Origin: Enterobacter oligotrophicus
GTDB lineage: Bacteria; Pseudomonadota; Gammaproteobacteria; Enterobacterales; Enterobacteriaceae
Assembly (NCBI RefSeq): GCF_009176645.1
Contig: NZ_AP019007.1
Coordinates: 1,054,001-1,118,000, forward strand
Direction of reading: 5' to 3'
DNA: 64,000 nucleotides
A program made the position numbers and the translations under genes. Shown piece after piece: positions 42,061-55,246 of the stretch. Within the stretch, counting starts at the first letter, position 1, and each line of letters begins with the position of its first letter. The notes beneath the pieces are model-generated. The model made no database searches. It saw only the letters and a program-made list of their open reading frames with translations, and was not told the DNA's origin.

Positions 42061-43056
42061 ATGAAACTTTTTCGTATCCTTGATCCGTTTACGCTTACCC
42101 TGATTGTCACCGTTTTGCTGGCCTCCTTTTTCCCTGCGCGAGGCGGTTTCGTTCCGTTCTTTGAAGGGCTGACCACGGCAGCAATCGCGTTGCTGTTCTT
42201 TATGCACGGTGCCAAACTTTCCCGTGAAGCCATCATTGCAGGCGGTAGCCACTGGCGACTGCATCTGTGGGTAATGTGCAGTACCTTTATTCTCTTCCCG
42301 ATCCTCGGCGTTTTGTTCGCCTGGTGGGCACCCGTGAATGTTGATCCGGCGCTCTATACTGGCTTTCTGTATCTTTGCATTCTGCCTGCGACCGTTCAGT
42401 CCGCCATTGCGTTCACTTCGCTGGCGGGCGGGAATGTCGCGGCCGCCGTCTGTTCGGCGTCGGCGTCCAGCCTGCTAGGTATTTTTGTCTCACCGCTTCT
42501 GGTGGGGCTGCTGATGAATATGCACGGCGCGGAAGGTAATCTGGAGCAGGTGGGTAAAATCTGTCTGCAACTGCTATTGCCATTTGTGCTCGGGCATCTT
42601 TCTCGCCCGTGGACCGGTGCGTTTGTGGCGAAGCATAAAAAATGGATCTCAAAAACCGACCAGACGTCGATTCTGCTCGTTGTTTACTCAGCCTTCAGCG
42701 AAGCGGTAGTGAACGGCATCTGGCATAAAGTCGGCGTGGGATCGCTGCTGTTTATCGTCGTGGTCAGTATCGTTTTGCTGGCTATCGTGATTGCGGTGAA
42801 TGTTTTTGTGGCCCGCAAGTGCGGCTTCAACAAAGCGGACGAAATCACCATTGTCTTCTGTGGCTCGAAAAAGAGCCTTGCGAACGGTATCCCGATGGCC
42901 AACATTCTGTTCCCGACCTCAGTGATAGGGATGATGGTGCTGCCGCTGATGATTTTCCATCAGATCCAGCTTATGGTCTGTGCGGTACTGGCGCGTCGGT
43001 ACAAACGCCAGACCGAAAAGCTGGCGCAGGAAGAGACCCGCGCCGCGAAGGCTTAA
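42061..43056 (+). CDS. yfeH: Bile acid:sodium symporter family transporter YfeH
   Basis: This 331-residue inner-membrane protein of the BASS/SBF-like (PSE, DUF4137-type) family has about ten hydrophobic segments. Conserved stretches are FFMHGAKLSREAI, PATVQSAIAFTSLAGGN and FCGSKKSLANGIPMANI. The substrate is unknown. The ATG at 42061 follows ggagtgatt and gives the family start MKLFRILDPFTL. The end overlaps the 3' end of ypeB by four bases. Confidence 0.9.
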   Translation: MKLFRILDPFTLTLIVTVLLASFFPARGGFVPFFEGLTTAAIALLFFMHGAKLSREAIIAGGSHWRLHLWVMCSTFILFPILGVLFAWWAPVNVDPALYTGFLYLCILPATVQSAIAFTSLAGGNVAAAVCSASASSLLGIFVSPLLVGLLMNMHGAEGNLEQVGKICLQLLLPFVLGHLSRPWTGAFVAKHKKWISKTDQTSILLVVYSAFSEAVVNGIWHKVGVGSLLFIVVVSIVLLAIVIAVNVFVARKCGFNKADEITIVFCGSKKSLANGIPMANILFPTSVIGMMVLPLMIFHQIQLMVCAVLARRYKRQTEKLAQEETRAAKA

Positions 43057-43268
43057 GGACGTTTCAGGGGCTGAACCAGCTGGGTCAGCCCTTCTGTTTT
43101 AACCAGTAACGTAATTGCCATTAGCTCGCCCAGCCGCCCGGCGGGAAACTCATCCTTACGGGCAAACCACAGCAGATACTCTTCCGGCAAATCGATCAGC
43201 CTGCGGCCTTTATATTTACCGAACGGCATCTCCGTATTGGCGATCTCAATAAGCTGCTCTTTCTCCAC
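43053..43268 (-). CDS. ypeB: DUF3820 family protein YpeB
   Basis: This 71-residue small protein has the DUF3820 signature MPFGKYKGRRLIDLPEEYLLW. The start is a GTG at 43268, one base after the ligA stop, so it probably depends on ligA translation. The function is unknown; the family occurs as a domain next to nucleases in some proteins. The 3' end overlaps yfeH by four bases. Confidence 0.88.
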   Translation of the reverse strand: MEKEQLIEIANTEMPFGKYKGRRLIDLPEEYLLWFARKDEFPAGRLGELMAITLLVKTEGLTQLVQPLKRP

Positions 43269-43269
43269 G

Positions 43270-45294
<2,025 letters not shown>

Positions 45295-45301
45295 TCAAGA
45301 G

Positions 45302-45328
45302 AAAAAACCCCCGACATGCGGGGGTTGA
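45302..45328 (-). terminator. Terminator between zipA and ligA
   Basis: Reading leftward, the stem aaccccc/gggggtt ends in six T. It lies 26 bases after the zipA stop and should reduce read-through into ligA. Confidence 0.85.
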
Positions 45329-45353
45329 GGAGGAGTTGAAGTAAACGCGACGA

Positions 45354-46352
45354 TTATGCGTTGGCTTCCTTAACTTCGCGGATGCGGTCCTGATACTCGC
45401 GCAGTTTTTGCGGCGTCATCATACGACGCTGATCGTCGAGCACCACACCACCCACTTCGTCGGCAATGTGCTGAGCGGACTGCAGCATCAGCTTGAAGTT
45501 TTGCAGTTCGTCACCGTAAGACGGCACCTGCATAAAGATTGTCACACCCGGCGTCACGAAATCACCACTCATATCCGGATCAAAGGTGCCAGGGTTGACC
45601 ATATTCGCCAGGCTGAACAGCGCCGGGCCGCTACCGTCAGGGCTCAGGTGGCGATGGAAAATATTCATATCGCCAAACTTGAAGCCTGCCTGTTGAATGC
45701 TGTTAAGCAGGACGTCACCGTTCAGATGGCTGCCATGATGTGCGGCCACGTTCATGATGATCACCGCTTCTTTACGCTGCGGTTTTTCAACAACGGGTTC
45801 AGGCTCGGCAACAGGTTCAGGCTCAACGAGCGGTGCCGGATCTGGCTGTGGCGCAGGCTGTTGCACCGGCGGCTGAGGCTGGTGCACAGGCTGCTGGACC
45901 GGCTGCGGCTGGACTGGCTGCTGGACCGGCTGCGGCTGGACTGGCTGCTGTTGAGCCGGTTGCGGTGCAGCAGGCTGCTGAGAAACAGGCTGTTGCGGCG
46001 GCTGACGCACCGGCTCTTCCACAGGCGGCTGCGCGGGCTGGCGCGGCTGTGCAGAAGCATACGGCGGTTGATACTGGTGCTGCGGAGCGCGGGGGGCGTC
46101 ATGCTCCCCATGAGCTGCGCCGGGCGCAGTATTGACCCGATGAACACGAACTTCACCCACGCCGTCGTCGTCGCTACCTATGATGTCGTCTTCACCGTCA
46201 TCGTCGTCACGACTGGACTTCATGCGCTTCAGTGGGCGATCGCGAAACATAGAAGAGCGCTCTTTACGGCTGGTCCAGAAACCATGTACCAGTAAAGCGA
46301 TTATGGCGATCGCGCCAACAATGATTAATATCAGACGCAAATCCTGCATCAT
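45354..46352 (-). CDS. zipA: Cell division protein ZipA
   Basis: ZipA anchors FtsZ to the membrane at midcell. The 332-residue protein has an N-terminal membrane helix ([20 protein letters not shown]), a charged region, a long Pro/Gln-rich linker (about residues 95-180), and the C-terminal FtsZ-binding domain starting at [15 protein letters not shown]. The start is ATG at 46352; the codon after it is also ATG. The linker contains a 27-base tandem duplication at 45891-45944. It is divergent from cysZ. Confidence 0.95.
   Translation of the reverse strand: MMQDLRLILIIVGAIAIIALLVHGFWTSRKERSSMFRDRPLKRMKSSRDDDDGEDDIIGSDDDGVGEVRVHRVNTAPGAAHGEHDAPRAPQHQYQPPYASAQPRQPAQPPVEEPVRQPPQQPVSQQPAAPQPAQQQPVQPQPVQQPVQPQPVQQPVHQPQPPVQQPAPQPDPAPLVEPEPVAEPEPVVEKPQRKEAVIIMNVAAHHGSHLNGDVLLNSIQQAGFKFGDMNIFHRHLSPDGSGPALFSLANMVNPGTFDPDMSGDFVTPGVTIFMQVPSYGDELQNFKLMLQSAQHIADEVGGVVLDDQRRMMTPQKLREYQDRIREVKEANA
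45891..45944 (-). repeat. 27-base tandem repeat in the zipA linker
   Basis: Two perfect adjacent copies of a 27-base unit (beginning ctgctggaccggctgcgg) plus six bases of a third encode repeats of nine residues such as QPVQPQPVQ. It is in frame and lengthens the linker only. Confidence 0.9.
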
Positions 46353-46582
46353 TATATTCTCTGTTGTTCTAACACCTTGCCACCACGGCAAACATTTACT
46401 CACTAAGAGTATTTGCCGTTTACGTCAAGTGCAAGTGTGTGCAGAGCATTCACAGCATAAAGATGCGCTAAAACGTGCTTTTTGCTGTTTTTTCGAACAT
46501 TTCCGAACTGGTCATTGGTCCGTAACTGGATAATATAGGCGGGCAATTCCACTGGTTGTGTAAAAAGGAGTACAGCCTGGTT

Positions 46583-47344
46583 ATGGTTTCAACATCTTCT
46601 CCCACCCCGCGCAGCGGCGTCTGGTATTTTTCTCAGGGCTGGAAACTGGTCTCCCTGCCGGGTATTCGCCGCTTCGTTATTCTGCCACTGCTTATTAACA
46701 TTCTTTTGATGGGCGGCGCGTTCTGGTGGTTGTTCACAAAGCTGGAAAGCTGGGTTCCCGCCATTATGAGCCATGTGCCTGACTGGCTGCAGTGGCTGAG
46801 CTACGTGCTGTGGCCGATTGTGGTCATTTCCGTGCTGCTGGTATTCGGCTATTTCTTTTCGACCATTGCCAACTGGATAGCCGCGCCGTTTAACGGTCTG
46901 CTGGCAGAACAATTAGAAGCGCGTCTTACCGGTGCCACACCGCCGGATACGGGCGTACTGGGCGTCATGAAAGATATCCCGCGCATCATGAAACGCGAGT
47001 GGCAGAAATTTGCCTGGTATCTGCCGCGCGCGATTGTGCTGCTTATCCTCTATTTTGTGCCCGGCATCGGCCAGACGGTCGCTCCGGTACTGTGGTTCCT
47101 GTTCAGTGCCTGGATGCTGGCGATCCAGTATTGCGACTATCCGTTTGATAACCACAAAGTGCCGTTTAAAGCGATGCGCACGGCCCTGCGCACGCAGAAA
47201 GTCGCCAATATGCAGTTCGGCGCGCTGACGAGCCTGTTCACGATGATCCCGTTCCTTAATCTGTTCATCATGCCGGTCGCCGTCTGCGGCGCGACGGCGA
47301 TGTGGGTGGATTGTTATCGTGCTAAACATGCGTTGTGGAAATAA
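46583..47344 (+). CDS. cysZ: Sulfate transporter CysZ
   Basis: CysZ imports sulfate for cysteine synthesis. The 253-residue inner-membrane protein has long hydrophobic segments ([40 protein letters not shown]) and the conserved region [15 protein letters not shown]. The ATG at 46583 matches the E. coli start and length exactly; an upstream in-frame start is disfavoured because aaggag lies between them. It precedes cysK by 163 bases on the same strand. Confidence 0.95.
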   Translation: MVSTSSPTPRSGVWYFSQGWKLVSLPGIRRFVILPLLINILLMGGAFWWLFTKLESWVPAIMSHVPDWLQWLSYVLWPIVVISVLLVFGYFFSTIANWIAAPFNGLLAEQLEARLTGATPPDTGVLGVMKDIPRIMKREWQKFAWYLPRAIVLLILYFVPGIGQTVAPVLWFLFSAWMLAIQYCDYPFDNHKVPFKAMRTALRTQKVANMQFGALTSLFTMIPFLNLFIMPVAVCGATAMWVDCYRAKHALWK

Positions 47345-47507
47345 TGCAAAAATGTGTAAAACAGGGGTGGCTTATGCCGCCCCTTATTCCATACTGATCC
47401 CCATTATTTCCTTGCAGTATATAGATATGCGAATTCCTTACTTCCCCATACTTATTCAACAGGTATGCTGGGACGGTATCCCAATTTCATACAGTTAAGG
47501 ACAGGCC
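47345..47507 (+). promoter_or_regulatory. cysK upstream control region (CysB target)
   Basis: This 163-base gap contains blocks that I recall from E. coli cysK (ttatttccttgcagta near the start and ttaaggacaggcc before the ATG). It should hold the CysB-activated promoter. I could not place CysB half-sites with confidence. Confidence 0.55.
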
Positions 47508-48479
47508 ATGAGTAAGATTTATGAAGACAACTCGCTGACTATCGGTCATACGCCCCTGGTTCGACTGAACCGTATCGGTAATGGACGCATCCTGGCGAAG
47601 GTCGAATCACGTAACCCGAGCTTCAGCGTAAAATGCCGTATCGGTGCAAACATGATTTGGGATGCGGAAAAACGTGGCGTACTGAAGCCAGGCGTTGAGC
47701 TGGTGGAGCCAACCAGTGGTAACACCGGTATCGCATTGGCCTATGTTGCTGCGGCGCGTGGCTACAAGCTGACGCTGACCATGCCTGAAACCATGAGCAT
47801 TGAACGCCGCAAGCTGCTGAAAGCGCTGGGCGCAAACCTGGTTCTGACCGAAGGCGCGAAAGGCATGAAAGGTGCCATTCAGAAAGCCGAAGAGATCGTT
47901 GCCAGCGATCCGGAGAAATATCTGCTGCTGCAGCAGTTCAGCAACCCGGCAAACCCGGAAATTCACGAAAAAACCACTGGCCCGGAAATCTGGGAAGATA
48001 CTGATGGCCAGGTTGACGTGTTTATCTCCGGCGTGGGTACCGGCGGTACGCTGACAGGTGTGTCTCGCTATATAAAAGGCACAAAAGGTAAAAAAGACCT
48101 GATCACCGTTGCCGTGGAACCCACCGACTCTCCGGTTATCGCTCAGGCGCTGGCGGGTGAAGAACTCAAACCAGGCCCGCACAAAATTCAGGGTATTGGC
48201 GCGGGCTTCATTCCGGGTAACCTGGATCTGAAGCTGATTGATAAAGTGGTGGCTATCACCAATGAAGAAGCCATCTCTACCGCGCGTCGCCTGATGGACG
48301 AAGAAGGCATTCTGGCTGGTATCTCTTCCGGTGCTGCCGTTGCGGCTGCGCTCAAACTTCAGGAAGATGAAGCCTTTACCAATAAGAATATTGTGGTTAT
48401 CCTTCCTTCCTCGGGTGAGCGATACTTAAGCACAGCACTGTTTGCCGATCTCTTCACAGAGAAAGAACTGCAACAGTAA
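47508..48479 (+). CDS. cysK: Cysteine synthase A CysK
   Basis: CysK makes cysteine from O-acetylserine and sulfide. The 323-residue PLP enzyme shows the Schiff-base lysine in [15 protein letters not shown] (about residue 42), the substrate loop [13 protein letters not shown], and the phosphate-binding glycine loop [12 protein letters not shown]. CysE binding uses its active site in the cysteine synthase complex, known for the family. A strong terminator separates it from ptsH. Confidence 0.97.
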   Translation: MSKIYEDNSLTIGHTPLVRLNRIGNGRILAKVESRNPSFSVKCRIGANMIWDAEKRGVLKPGVELVEPTSGNTGIALAYVAAARGYKLTLTMPETMSIERRKLLKALGANLVLTEGAKGMKGAIQKAEEIVASDPEKYLLLQQFSNPANPEIHEKTTGPEIWEDTDGQVDVFISGVGTGGTLTGVSRYIKGTKGKKDLITVAVEPTDSPVIAQALAGEELKPGPHKIQGIGAGFIPGNLDLKLIDKVVAITNEEAISTARRLMDEEGILAGISSGAAVAAALKLQEDEAFTNKNIVVILPSSGERYLSTALFADLFTEKELQQ

Positions 48480-48500
48480 TGCCAGCATGTTAAAAACGCG

Positions 48501-48530
48501 TAAAAAAGCACCTTTTTGGGTGCTTTTTTG
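48501..48530 (+). terminator. Terminator of cysK
   Basis: The stem aaaaaagcacc/gggtgctttttt with loop ttttt ends in a T run, about 22 bases after the cysK stop. Confidence 0.92.
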
Positions 48531-48796
48531 TGGCCTGCTTCAAAGTTTTGCCCCTCCTGGCATTGATTCACCCCGTTGGGTCTGGTATTTAAACCAGCAA
48601 TTATTTTGATGCGCGAAATTAATCAGTGAACGAAATAGCCTTGCTGAATCGATTTTATGATTTGGTTCAAGTCTTGCTTTCACTGCATAATGTTTAATGA
48701 CGATTGAAACGTCAGCGCTAACAATACAGGCTAAAGTTAAGTCGCCAGGCTAGACTTTAGTTCCACAACACTAAACCTATAAGTTGGGGAAATACA
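48531..48796 (+). promoter_or_regulatory. ptsH promoter region with a Cra-type site
   Basis: This gene-free region upstream of ptsH contains tgctgaatcgatttta at 48642-48657, which matches the Cra (FruR) site reported for the distal pts promoter of E. coli. A -10-like cataat lies at about 48686. No other gene is visible. Ribosome site ttgggg is at 48784-48789. Confidence 0.65.
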
Positions 48797-49054
48797 ATGT
48801 TCCAGCAAGAAGTTACCATTACCGCTCCGAACGGTCTGCACACCCGCCCTGCTGCTCAGTTTGTTAAAGAAGCGAAAGGCTTCACTTCTGAAATCACTGT
48901 GACTTCCAACGGCAAAAGCGCTAGCGCGAAAAGCCTGTTTAAACTGCAGACTCTGGGCCTGACCCAGGGTACCGTCGTCACCATCTCTGCGGAAGGTGAA
49001 GACGAGCAGAAAGCAGTTGAGCATCTGGTTAAGCTGATGGCTGAACTCGAGTAA
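48797..49054 (+). CDS. ptsH: Phosphocarrier protein HPr
   Basis: HPr carries phosphate from enzyme I to sugar-specific IIA proteins. The 85-residue protein has phosphorylated His15 in [12 protein letters not shown] and conserved serine region [15 protein letters not shown]. It is the first gene of ptsH-ptsI-crr, 44 bases before ptsI. Identical in length to E. coli HPr. Confidence 0.98.
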
Positions 49055-49098
49055 GTTTCCGGGTTCTTTTCAATATCAGTCACAAGTAAGGTAGGGTT

Positions 49099-50826
49099 AT
49101 GATTTCAGGCATTTTAGCATCTCCGGGTATCGCTTTCGGCAAAGCATTGCTGCTGAAAGAAGACGAAATCGTCATTGACCGGAAAAAAATTTCTGCCGAC
49201 AAGGTTGATCAGGAAGTTGAACGTTTTCTGAGCGGTCGTGCCAAGGCATCTGCGCAACTGGAAGCGATCAAAACTAAAGCTGGCGAAACTTTCGGTGAAG
49301 AAAAAGAAGCCATCTTCGAAGGGCATATCATGCTGCTCGAAGATGAGGAGCTGGAGCAGGAAATCATAGCCCTGATTAAAGATAAAGGCATGACGGCCGA
49401 TGCGGCTGCGCATGAAGTTATCGAAGGTCAGGCAACTGCCCTGGAAGAACTGGATGATGAATACCTGAAAGAGCGTGCGGCTGACGTGCGTGACATCGGT
49501 AAGCGCCTGCTGCGCAACATCCTGGGTCTGGCCATTATCGATCTGAGCGCGATTCAGGACGAAGTTATCCTGGTTGCCGCTGACCTGACCCCGTCTGAAA
49601 CCGCACAGCTGAACCTGAAAAAGGTCCTCGGTTTTATCACCGACGCGGGCGGCCGTACCTCCCACACCTCAATCATGGCGCGTTCTCTGGAACTGCCTGC
49701 GATCGTGGGCACCGGCAGCGTCACCTCTCAGGTGAAAAACGGCGACTATCTGATTCTGGATGCCGTAAACAACCAGGTTTACGTCAACCCAACTAACGAA
49801 GAGATCGAGCAACTGCGCGCCGTTCAGGAGCAGGTTGCGACCGAGAAAGCGGAACTCGCTAAACTGAAAGACCTGCCAGCCATTACGCTGGACGGCCATC
49901 AGGTTGAAGTGTGCGCGAACATCGGTACTGTACGTGACGTTGATGGCGCTGAGCGCAACGGTGCGGAAGGTGTTGGTCTGTATCGTACTGAATTCCTGTT
50001 CATGGACCGCGACGCGCTGCCAACTGAAGAAGAACAGTTCGCTGCATACAAAGCTGTCGCTGAGGCCTGTGGCTCTCAGGCAGTTATCGTCCGTACCATG
50101 GACATCGGTGGCGACAAAGAGCTGCCGTACATGAACTTCCCGAAAGAAGAAAACCCGTTCCTGGGCTGGCGTGCAGTGCGTATCGCCATGGATCGCAAAG
50201 AGATCCTGCGTGACCAGGTTCGCGCCATCCTGCGTGCCTCCGCTTTCGGTAAGCTGCGCATCATGTTCCCGATGATCATCTCTGTTGAAGAAGTGCGTGC
50301 ACTGAAAAAAGAGATCGAAATCTACAAACAGGAACTGCGTGACGAAGGTAAAGCGTTTGACGAGTCAATCGAGATCGGCGTGATGGTGGAAACACCTGCG
50401 GCCGCGACCATTGCGCGTCATTTAGCCAAAGAAGTTGATTTCTTTAGTATTGGCACCAATGATTTAACGCAGTACACCCTGGCAGTTGACCGTGGTAATG
50501 ATATGATCTCCCATCTCTACCAGCCAATGTCACCGTCCGTACTGAACTTGATCAAGCAAGTTATTGATGCTTCTCATGCAGAAGGTAAATGGACTGGCAT
50601 GTGTGGTGAGCTTGCAGGCGACGAACGTGCTACACTTCTGTTGCTGGGTATGGGTCTGGACGAATTCTCTATGAGCGCCATTTCCATCCCGCGCATTAAG
50701 AAGATTATCCGTAACACGAACTTCGAAGATGCGAAGGTGTTAGCAGAGCAGGCTCTTGCTCAACCGACAACGGACGAGTTAATGACGCTGGTTAACAAGT
50801 TCATTGAAGAAAAAACAATCTGCTAA
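49099..50826 (+). CDS. ptsI: PTS enzyme I
   Basis: Enzyme I takes phosphate from phosphoenolpyruvate and gives it to HPr. The 575-residue protein has the phosphorylated histidine (about 189) in [13 protein letters not shown], the PEP-binding region with [32 protein letters not shown], and the catalytic cysteine in [10 protein letters not shown]. Start ATG at 49099. It is cotranscribed with ptsH and crr. Confidence 0.98.
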   Translation: MISGILASPGIAFGKALLLKEDEIVIDRKKISADKVDQEVERFLSGRAKASAQLEAIKTKAGETFGEEKEAIFEGHIMLLEDEELEQEIIALIKDKGMTADAAAHEVIEGQATALEELDDEYLKERAADVRDIGKRLLRNILGLAIIDLSAIQDEVILVAADLTPSETAQLNLKKVLGFITDAGGRTSHTSIMARSLELPAIVGTGSVTSQVKNGDYLILDAVNNQVYVNPTNEEIEQLRAVQEQVATEKAELAKLKDLPAITLDGHQVEVCANIGTVRDVDGAERNGAEGVGLYRTEFLFMDRDALPTEEEQFAAYKAVAEACGSQAVIVRTMDIGGDKELPYMNFPKEENPFLGWRAVRIAMDRKEILRDQVRAILRASAFGKLRIMFPMIISVEEVRALKKEIEIYKQELRDEGKAFDESIEIGVMVETPAAATIARHLAKEVDFFSIGTNDLTQYTLAVDRGNDMISHLYQPMSPSVLNLIKQVIDASHAEGKWTGMCGELAGDERATLLLLGMGLDEFSMSAISIPRIKKIIRNTNFEDAKVLAEQALAQPTTDELMTLVNKFIEEKTIC

Positions 50827-50866
50827 TCCACGAGATGCGGCCCAATTTACTGCTTAGGAGAAGATC

Positions 50867-51376
50867 ATGGGTTTGTTCGATAAACTGAAATCTCTGGTTT
50901 CTGATGATAAGAAAGACTCCGGAACTATTGAGATTGTTGCTCCGCTCTCCGGCGAGATCGTCAACATCGAAGACGTGCCGGATGTAGTGTTTGCTGAGAA
51001 AATCGTTGGTGATGGCATTGCTATCAAACCAACTGGCAACAAAATGGTTGCTCCAGTTGACGGCACCATCGGTAAAATTTTTGAAACCAACCATGCGTTC
51101 TCTATCGAATCCGATAGCGGTATCGAGCTGTTCGTTCACTTCGGTATCGACACCGTTGAACTGAAAGGTGAAGGCTTCAAACGTATCGCAGAAGAAGGCC
51201 AGCGTGTTAAAGTTGGCGACCCGGTGATTGAATTTGATCTGCCACTGCTGGAAGAAAAAGCGAAGTCTACCCTGACTCCGGTTGTTATCTCCAACATGGA
51301 TGAAATCAAAGAACTGATCAAACTGTCTGGCAGCGTCACCGTGGGTGAAACCCCGGTTATCCGCATTAAGAAGTAA
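50867..51376 (+). CDS. crr: Glucose-specific PTS enzyme IIA (IIA-Glc)
   Basis: IIA-Glc relays phosphate from HPr to the glucose permease and regulates adenylate cyclase, glycerol kinase and lactose permease. The 169-residue protein has the phosphorylated histidine in [13 protein letters not shown] and the supporting histidine in [11 protein letters not shown]. The amphipathic N-terminus ([16 protein letters not shown]) matches the family. A ggag ribosome site precedes the ATG. It is the last gene of the operon. Confidence 0.98.
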   Translation: MGLFDKLKSLVSDDKKDSGTIEIVAPLSGEIVNIEDVPDVVFAEKIVGDGIAIKPTGNKMVAPVDGTIGKIFETNHAFSIESDSGIELFVHFGIDTVELKGEGFKRIAEEGQRVKVGDPVIEFDLPLLEEKAKSTLTPVVISNMDEIKELIKLSGSVTVGETPVIRIKK

Positions 51377-51390
51377 TTCTTGCCGCACAG

Positions 51391-51419
51391 AGAAATGGCA
51401 CCTTCGGGTGCCATTTTGT
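51391..51419. terminator. Terminator between crr and pdxK
   Basis: The stem aaatggcacc/ggtgccattt with tetraloop ttcg is followed by a T-rich end. It serves crr and possibly the convergent pdxK, whose stop is at 51420. Confidence 0.88.
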
Positions 51420-52256
51420 TTATGCGGGGAGGATAAGCTCGTCATAACCTTTCGACTGCGTATACAGCATCACGTCAGTCACCCGATCGCCCGCCATGCG
51501 AATGGCATCGGCAACGGTTTTGCCTTCAACAATTCCGCTGACCAGCTCCGAACAGAACAGATCGCCCGTTCCTTTCAGATCCGTCTCCACACGCGGATGA
51601 GCACTGACGGTCACGCCTTCTCGGGTAACCAGTACCACGTGAATATTTTCCGGATTGTCAGCCACCGGCGCACTGGTGATCGCCACCCATTTCAGCGTGT
51701 CAGACAACAGCGCCTGCGCGGCGGCAATGGCGCTTTCCGGTGTACGGCACGACCTGCCGCTTAACACTTCCAGCTCAAATACGTTTGGCGTAATGCCCTG
51801 GGCCAGCGGCAGCAGATGCTGACGATAGGCTTCCGGGATCTCCGGTTTTACGTACATCCCACTGTCGATATCGCCGATAACCGGATCGACCAGAACCAGC
51901 AGATCGGGATGCTGCACTTTGATGGCCTTAAGCCACTGGGCCAGCAGCGCGATCTGGCTGGCGCTGCCCATATAGCCAGTGGTTACCGCCTTTAACTCAC
52001 GCAGGATCTCACGCTCTTCCAGTGCTTTCAGATAGCCGCTAAACCACTCATCGGGGATCACGCCACCGTAGAACGTATCGTAATGCGGCGTGTTGCTGAA
52101 CAGCACCGTCGGCACAGCCGTAACGTTAAGCTGGTGCGTTCTGATATTGGGCACCGCGATGCTATTCCCCACGCTGCCATACACCACCTGAGACTGCACG
52201 GCGACAATATCGGTTTGCCGCGCCCGTGTTTTATCCCGGAATAAAATCATCTCCAT
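51420..52256 (-). CDS. pdxK: Pyridoxine/pyridoxal/pyridoxamine kinase PdxK
   Basis: PdxK phosphorylates B6 vitamers in the salvage pathway. The 278-residue ribokinase-fold enzyme shows [15 protein letters not shown] near the start, [13 protein letters not shown] in the middle and the anion-hole motif [10 protein letters not shown] near the end. It is five residues shorter than the E. coli protein, and its N-terminus ([13 protein letters not shown]) is more divergent than the rest. It starts five bases after the cysM stop; in E. coli yfeK and yfeS lie between them. Confidence 0.94.
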   Translation of the reverse strand: MEMILFRDKTRARQTDIVAVQSQVVYGSVGNSIAVPNIRTHQLNVTAVPTVLFSNTPHYDTFYGGVIPDEWFSGYLKALEEREILRELKAVTTGYMGSASQIALLAQWLKAIKVQHPDLLVLVDPVIGDIDSGMYVKPEIPEAYRQHLLPLAQGITPNVFELEVLSGRSCRTPESAIAAAQALLSDTLKWVAITSAPVADNPENIHVVLVTREGVTVSAHPRVETDLKGTGDLFCSELVSGIVEGKTVADAIRMAGDRVTDVMLYTQSKGYDELILPA

Positions 52257-52261
52257 GACGC

Positions 52262-53173
52262 TTAAATCCCCGCCCCCTGCGAATAACTCTCTTCACCAAA
52301 GACACCGGTAGACAGGTAACGATCGCCGCGATCGCAGATAATCGCTACCACCACTGCGCCAGGGTTTGCCTTCGCCACCCGAATCGCGCCTGCTACTGCG
52401 CCCCCCGAACTGACTCCGCAGAAGATACCTTCACGCACGGCCAGCTCACGCATGGTATTCTCCGCCTCGCGCTGGTGAAGATCCAGCACCTGATCCACAA
52501 GCTGCGCATTAAAGATGCCAGGCATATATTCCGCAGGCCAGCGGCGGATTCCGGGAATACTGCTCCCCTCTTCCGGCTGCAGGCCAACGATGGTGACCGC
52601 TTTTTCCTGCTCGCGCAGAAACCGCGACACGCCGGTAATGGTGCCCGTCGTCCCCATGCTGGAAACGAAATGCGTAATGCGTCCGTCGGTCTGCTGCCAG
52701 ATTTCCGGGCCGGTGGTGGTGTAGTGCGCGTAAGGGTTATCCGGGTTGTTGAACTGATCGAGCAGCTTGCCTTCGCCGCGCTCGGCCATCGCGAATGCTA
52801 AGTCGCGCGCCCCTTCCATCCCCTGCTCTTTAGTCACAAGAATCAGCTCGGCTCCGTAGGCGCGCATGGCGGCGCGGCGCTCCTGGCTCATGTTGTCTGG
52901 CATCAGCAGCTTCATACGGTAGCCTTTCAGCGCCGCAATCATTGCCAGCGCGATACCGGTGTTGCCACTGGTGGCCTCAATCAACACGTCGCCGGGCTTA
53001 ATCTCACCGCGTTTTTCCGCCTGGACAATCATCGACAGCGCCGCTCTGTCCTTTACCGATCCCGCAGGGTTATTGCCTTCAAGTTTGACCCAGATTTCGC
53101 TGCCGTTGGCACACCCCATGCGCTGAAGTTTGACCAGAGGAGTATTGCCGATGGTGTGTTCTAATGTATTCAT
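52262..53173 (-). CDS. cysM: Cysteine synthase B CysM
   Basis: CysM makes cysteine from O-acetylserine and sulfide, or S-sulfocysteine from thiosulfate. The 303-residue PLP enzyme shows the Schiff-base lysine in [14 protein letters not shown], the substrate loop [13 protein letters not shown], and the phosphate-binding loop [14 protein letters not shown]. It lies downstream of cysPTWA, separated by a REP element, and probably receives the same CysB-controlled transcript. Confidence 0.97.
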   Translation of the reverse strand: MNTLEHTIGNTPLVKLQRMGCANGSEIWVKLEGNNPAGSVKDRAALSMIVQAEKRGEIKPGDVLIEATSGNTGIALAMIAALKGYRMKLLMPDNMSQERRAAMRAYGAELILVTKEQGMEGARDLAFAMAERGEGKLLDQFNNPDNPYAHYTTTGPEIWQQTDGRITHFVSSMGTTGTITGVSRFLREQEKAVTIVGLQPEEGSSIPGIRRWPAEYMPGIFNAQLVDQVLDLHQREAENTMRELAVREGIFCGVSSGGAVAGAIRVAKANPGAVVVAIICDRGDRYLSTGVFGEESYSQGAGI

Positions 53174-53190
53174 GATCGCTGTCCAATAAA

Positions 53191-53268
53191 AAGCCCGGTG
53201 GCGCTGCGCTTACCGGGCCTACGGACGTCATCTTGTAGGCCGGGTAAGCGCAGCGCCACCCGGCAAAA
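53191..53268. repeat. REP/BIME element between cysA and cysM
   Basis: Two facing REP units (gcccggtggcgctgcgct and its inverted partner) lie inside the cys operon. Such an element could stabilise the upstream mRNA and lower cysM expression relative to cysPTWA. Confidence 0.85.
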
Positions 53269-53286
53269 CTACGTAATCCTAACCTA

Positions 53287-54381
53287 TCAGGCTGTCTCCG
53301 CCAGAGCAATATCCTCACGCGCCTCAATACGATCGTTGCCGTGATAAATACGGGCATGTTGCAGGCCGACAAAAAGGCGCTCTCCCCGGTACGGCGGCTC
53401 GTCGTCGCGCATGACCACGGTCAGCGGCTCGGTGTACCAGCCCAGCGGCTGTACCACCAGTTGGGTGTAGTGTCCTTTCGGGCTGGCTTCCAGCACCTGC
53501 ACCGGCAGCGGTGAATCCAGGCTGGTGCGACGGCTGACGTCCACTTCCCACGGACGCAGGAACAGGTCGACCGGCCCCTGGTGCGCGGAGGTATAGCCCA
53601 GCGGCCAGCGGTGCGCGCCCACGTGGAACTGTCCGCCGCGAATGGTGCCCTGCAGTCGGTTCACTTCACCCATAAATTCGAGCACGAAGCGGGTCGCCGG
53701 TTCACGCCAGAGCTGTTCTGGCTCATCCACCTGCTCAATATTCCCCTGGCTCATCACCACCACGCGATCGGCGACTTCCATCGCCTCTTCCTGATCGTGG
53801 GTCACGAAGACGCTGGTAAACTTCAGCTCCTCGTGGAGCTGACGCAGCCAGCGACGCAGCTCTTTACGCACCTGCGCATCCAGCGCGCCAAAAGGTTCGT
53901 CCAGCAGCAGAATTTGCGGTTCAACGGCTAACGCACGCGCCAGCGCCACACGCTGCTTCTGCCCGCCGGAAAGCTGCGCCGGAAAACGGTCTGCCAGATG
54001 TGCAAGCTGCACCATCTCCAGCAGTTTGGTTACTTTGGCTTTGATAGTTGCCGCATTGGGGCGTTCGCGACGCGGCAGTACGGTCAAACCAAACGCGATG
54101 TTATCGAACACGGTCATGTGGCGGAACAGCGCGTAATGCTGAAACACAAAGCCCACCTTACGATCGCGGGCATGCAGACGGCTCACGTCAGTGCCGTGAA
54201 AGCGGATGTGTCCGCTGGTCTGGTGCTCAAGCCCGGCGATAATACGCAGCAGCGTGGTTTTACCGGAGCCAGACGGCCCCAGCAACGCCACCATTTGTCC
54301 GGAAGGGATATCCAGCGAGATATCATTCAGCACCTGGGTGCGACCAAAAGATTTCTTAATATTGGCAATCTCAATGCTCAT
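53287..54381 (-). CDS. cysA: Sulfate/thiosulfate ABC transporter ATPase CysA
   Basis: CysA powers the sulfate importer. The 364-residue ATPase has Walker [12 protein letters not shown], signature [15 protein letters not shown], Walker [13 protein letters not shown] and a C-terminal regulatory domain. Its start overlaps the cysW stop by 11 bases. Length compares with 365 in E. coli. Confidence 0.97.
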   Translation of the reverse strand: MSIEIANIKKSFGRTQVLNDISLDIPSGQMVALLGPSGSGKTTLLRIIAGLEHQTSGHIRFHGTDVSRLHARDRKVGFVFQHYALFRHMTVFDNIAFGLTVLPRRERPNAATIKAKVTKLLEMVQLAHLADRFPAQLSGGQKQRVALARALAVEPQILLLDEPFGALDAQVRKELRRWLRQLHEELKFTSVFVTHDQEEAMEVADRVVVMSQGNIEQVDEPEQLWREPATRFVLEFMGEVNRLQGTIRGGQFHVGAHRWPLGYTSAHQGPVDLFLRPWEVDVSRRTSLDSPLPVQVLEASPKGHYTQLVVQPLGWYTEPLTVVMRDDEPPYRGERLFVGLQHARIYHGNDRIEAREDIALAETA

Positions 54382-55246
54382 GATTTCCCTCCTGGTGCTG
54401 ACGTTTTTCCTGATTCTCTAAACGCCACTGCACCACACTCTTCAAAAACAGGGTCAAAATCGCCATCAGCGTCAGCAACGCTGCGGCGGTAAAGGAACCG
54501 ACGGTGTTGTAGTCCTGTTCCAGTAATTCAATCTGTAACGGCAGCGACAGGGTTTCGCCACGAATCGAGCCGGAGACCACCGACACCGCACCAAATTCGC
54601 CAATCGCACGGGCATTGGTCAGCACCACGCCATACAGCAGCGCCCAGCGAATATTCGGCAGCGTGACGCGGCGGAACATCTGCCAGCCAGATGCGCCCAG
54701 CAGCACCGCCGCCTCATCTTCATGGCTGCCCTGGCTTAACATCACCGGCACCAGCTCGCGCACCACAAACGGACAGGTGACAAAAATCGTGACCAGCACC
54801 ATACCCGGCCAGGCGAACATGATCTGCAGGTCATGCTCATCCAGCCAGCCACCGAGCGGGCCGTTGGAGCCGTAAAACAGCAGGTAAACCAGGCCGGCCA
54901 CCACCGGTGACACGGCAAACGGAATATCCAGCAATGTCAGTAATAGCTGGCGGCCAGGAAAGTTAAAGCGCGTTACCAGCCAGGCCAGCAGCGTACCAAA
55001 CACCAGGTTAACCGGGACGGTGATCAGCGCAATCAGTACAGTCAGCCAGATGGCGTGCAGCATGTCCGGGTTCGTCAGGTTCTCCAGCGCGGGCATCAGC
55101 CCTTTGCTGAACGCCTGAACAAAGATGTACACCATTGGCACAACGAGAATAAACGCTGAAACCAGCACGCCCGTACCAATCAGAAACCATTTGCCCCAGT
55201 TAATACGGGGCGCGTCATAGCGCTTCAATTGAGTAACTTCCGCCAT
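54371..55246 (-). CDS. cysW: Sulfate/thiosulfate ABC transporter permease CysW
   Basis: CysW is one of two permease subunits. The 291-residue protein has about six hydrophobic segments and the cytoplasmic EAA loop in the form [19 protein letters not shown] that docks CysA. Its C-terminal tail is basic and glutamine-rich. Start overlaps the cysT stop by one base, and its stop lies 11 bases inside cysA. Confidence 0.96.
   Translation of the reverse strand: MAEVTQLKRYDAPRINWGKWFLIGTGVLVSAFILVVPMVYIFVQAFSKGLMPALENLTNPDMLHAIWLTVLIALITVPVNLVFGTLLAWLVTRFNFPGRQLLLTLLDIPFAVSPVVAGLVYLLFYGSNGPLGGWLDEHDLQIMFAWPGMVLVTIFVTCPFVVRELVPVMLSQGSHEDEAAVLLGASGWQMFRRVTLPNIRWALLYGVVLTNARAIGEFGAVSVVSGSIRGETLSLPLQIELLEQDYNTVGSFTAAALLTLMAILTLFLKSVVQWRLENQEKRQHQEGNHEH

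Noticed and set aside
45408..46295. 295-codon open frame opposite zipA
   Set aside because: It mirrors the repetitive zipA linker on the other strand and has no ribosome site or family resemblance.
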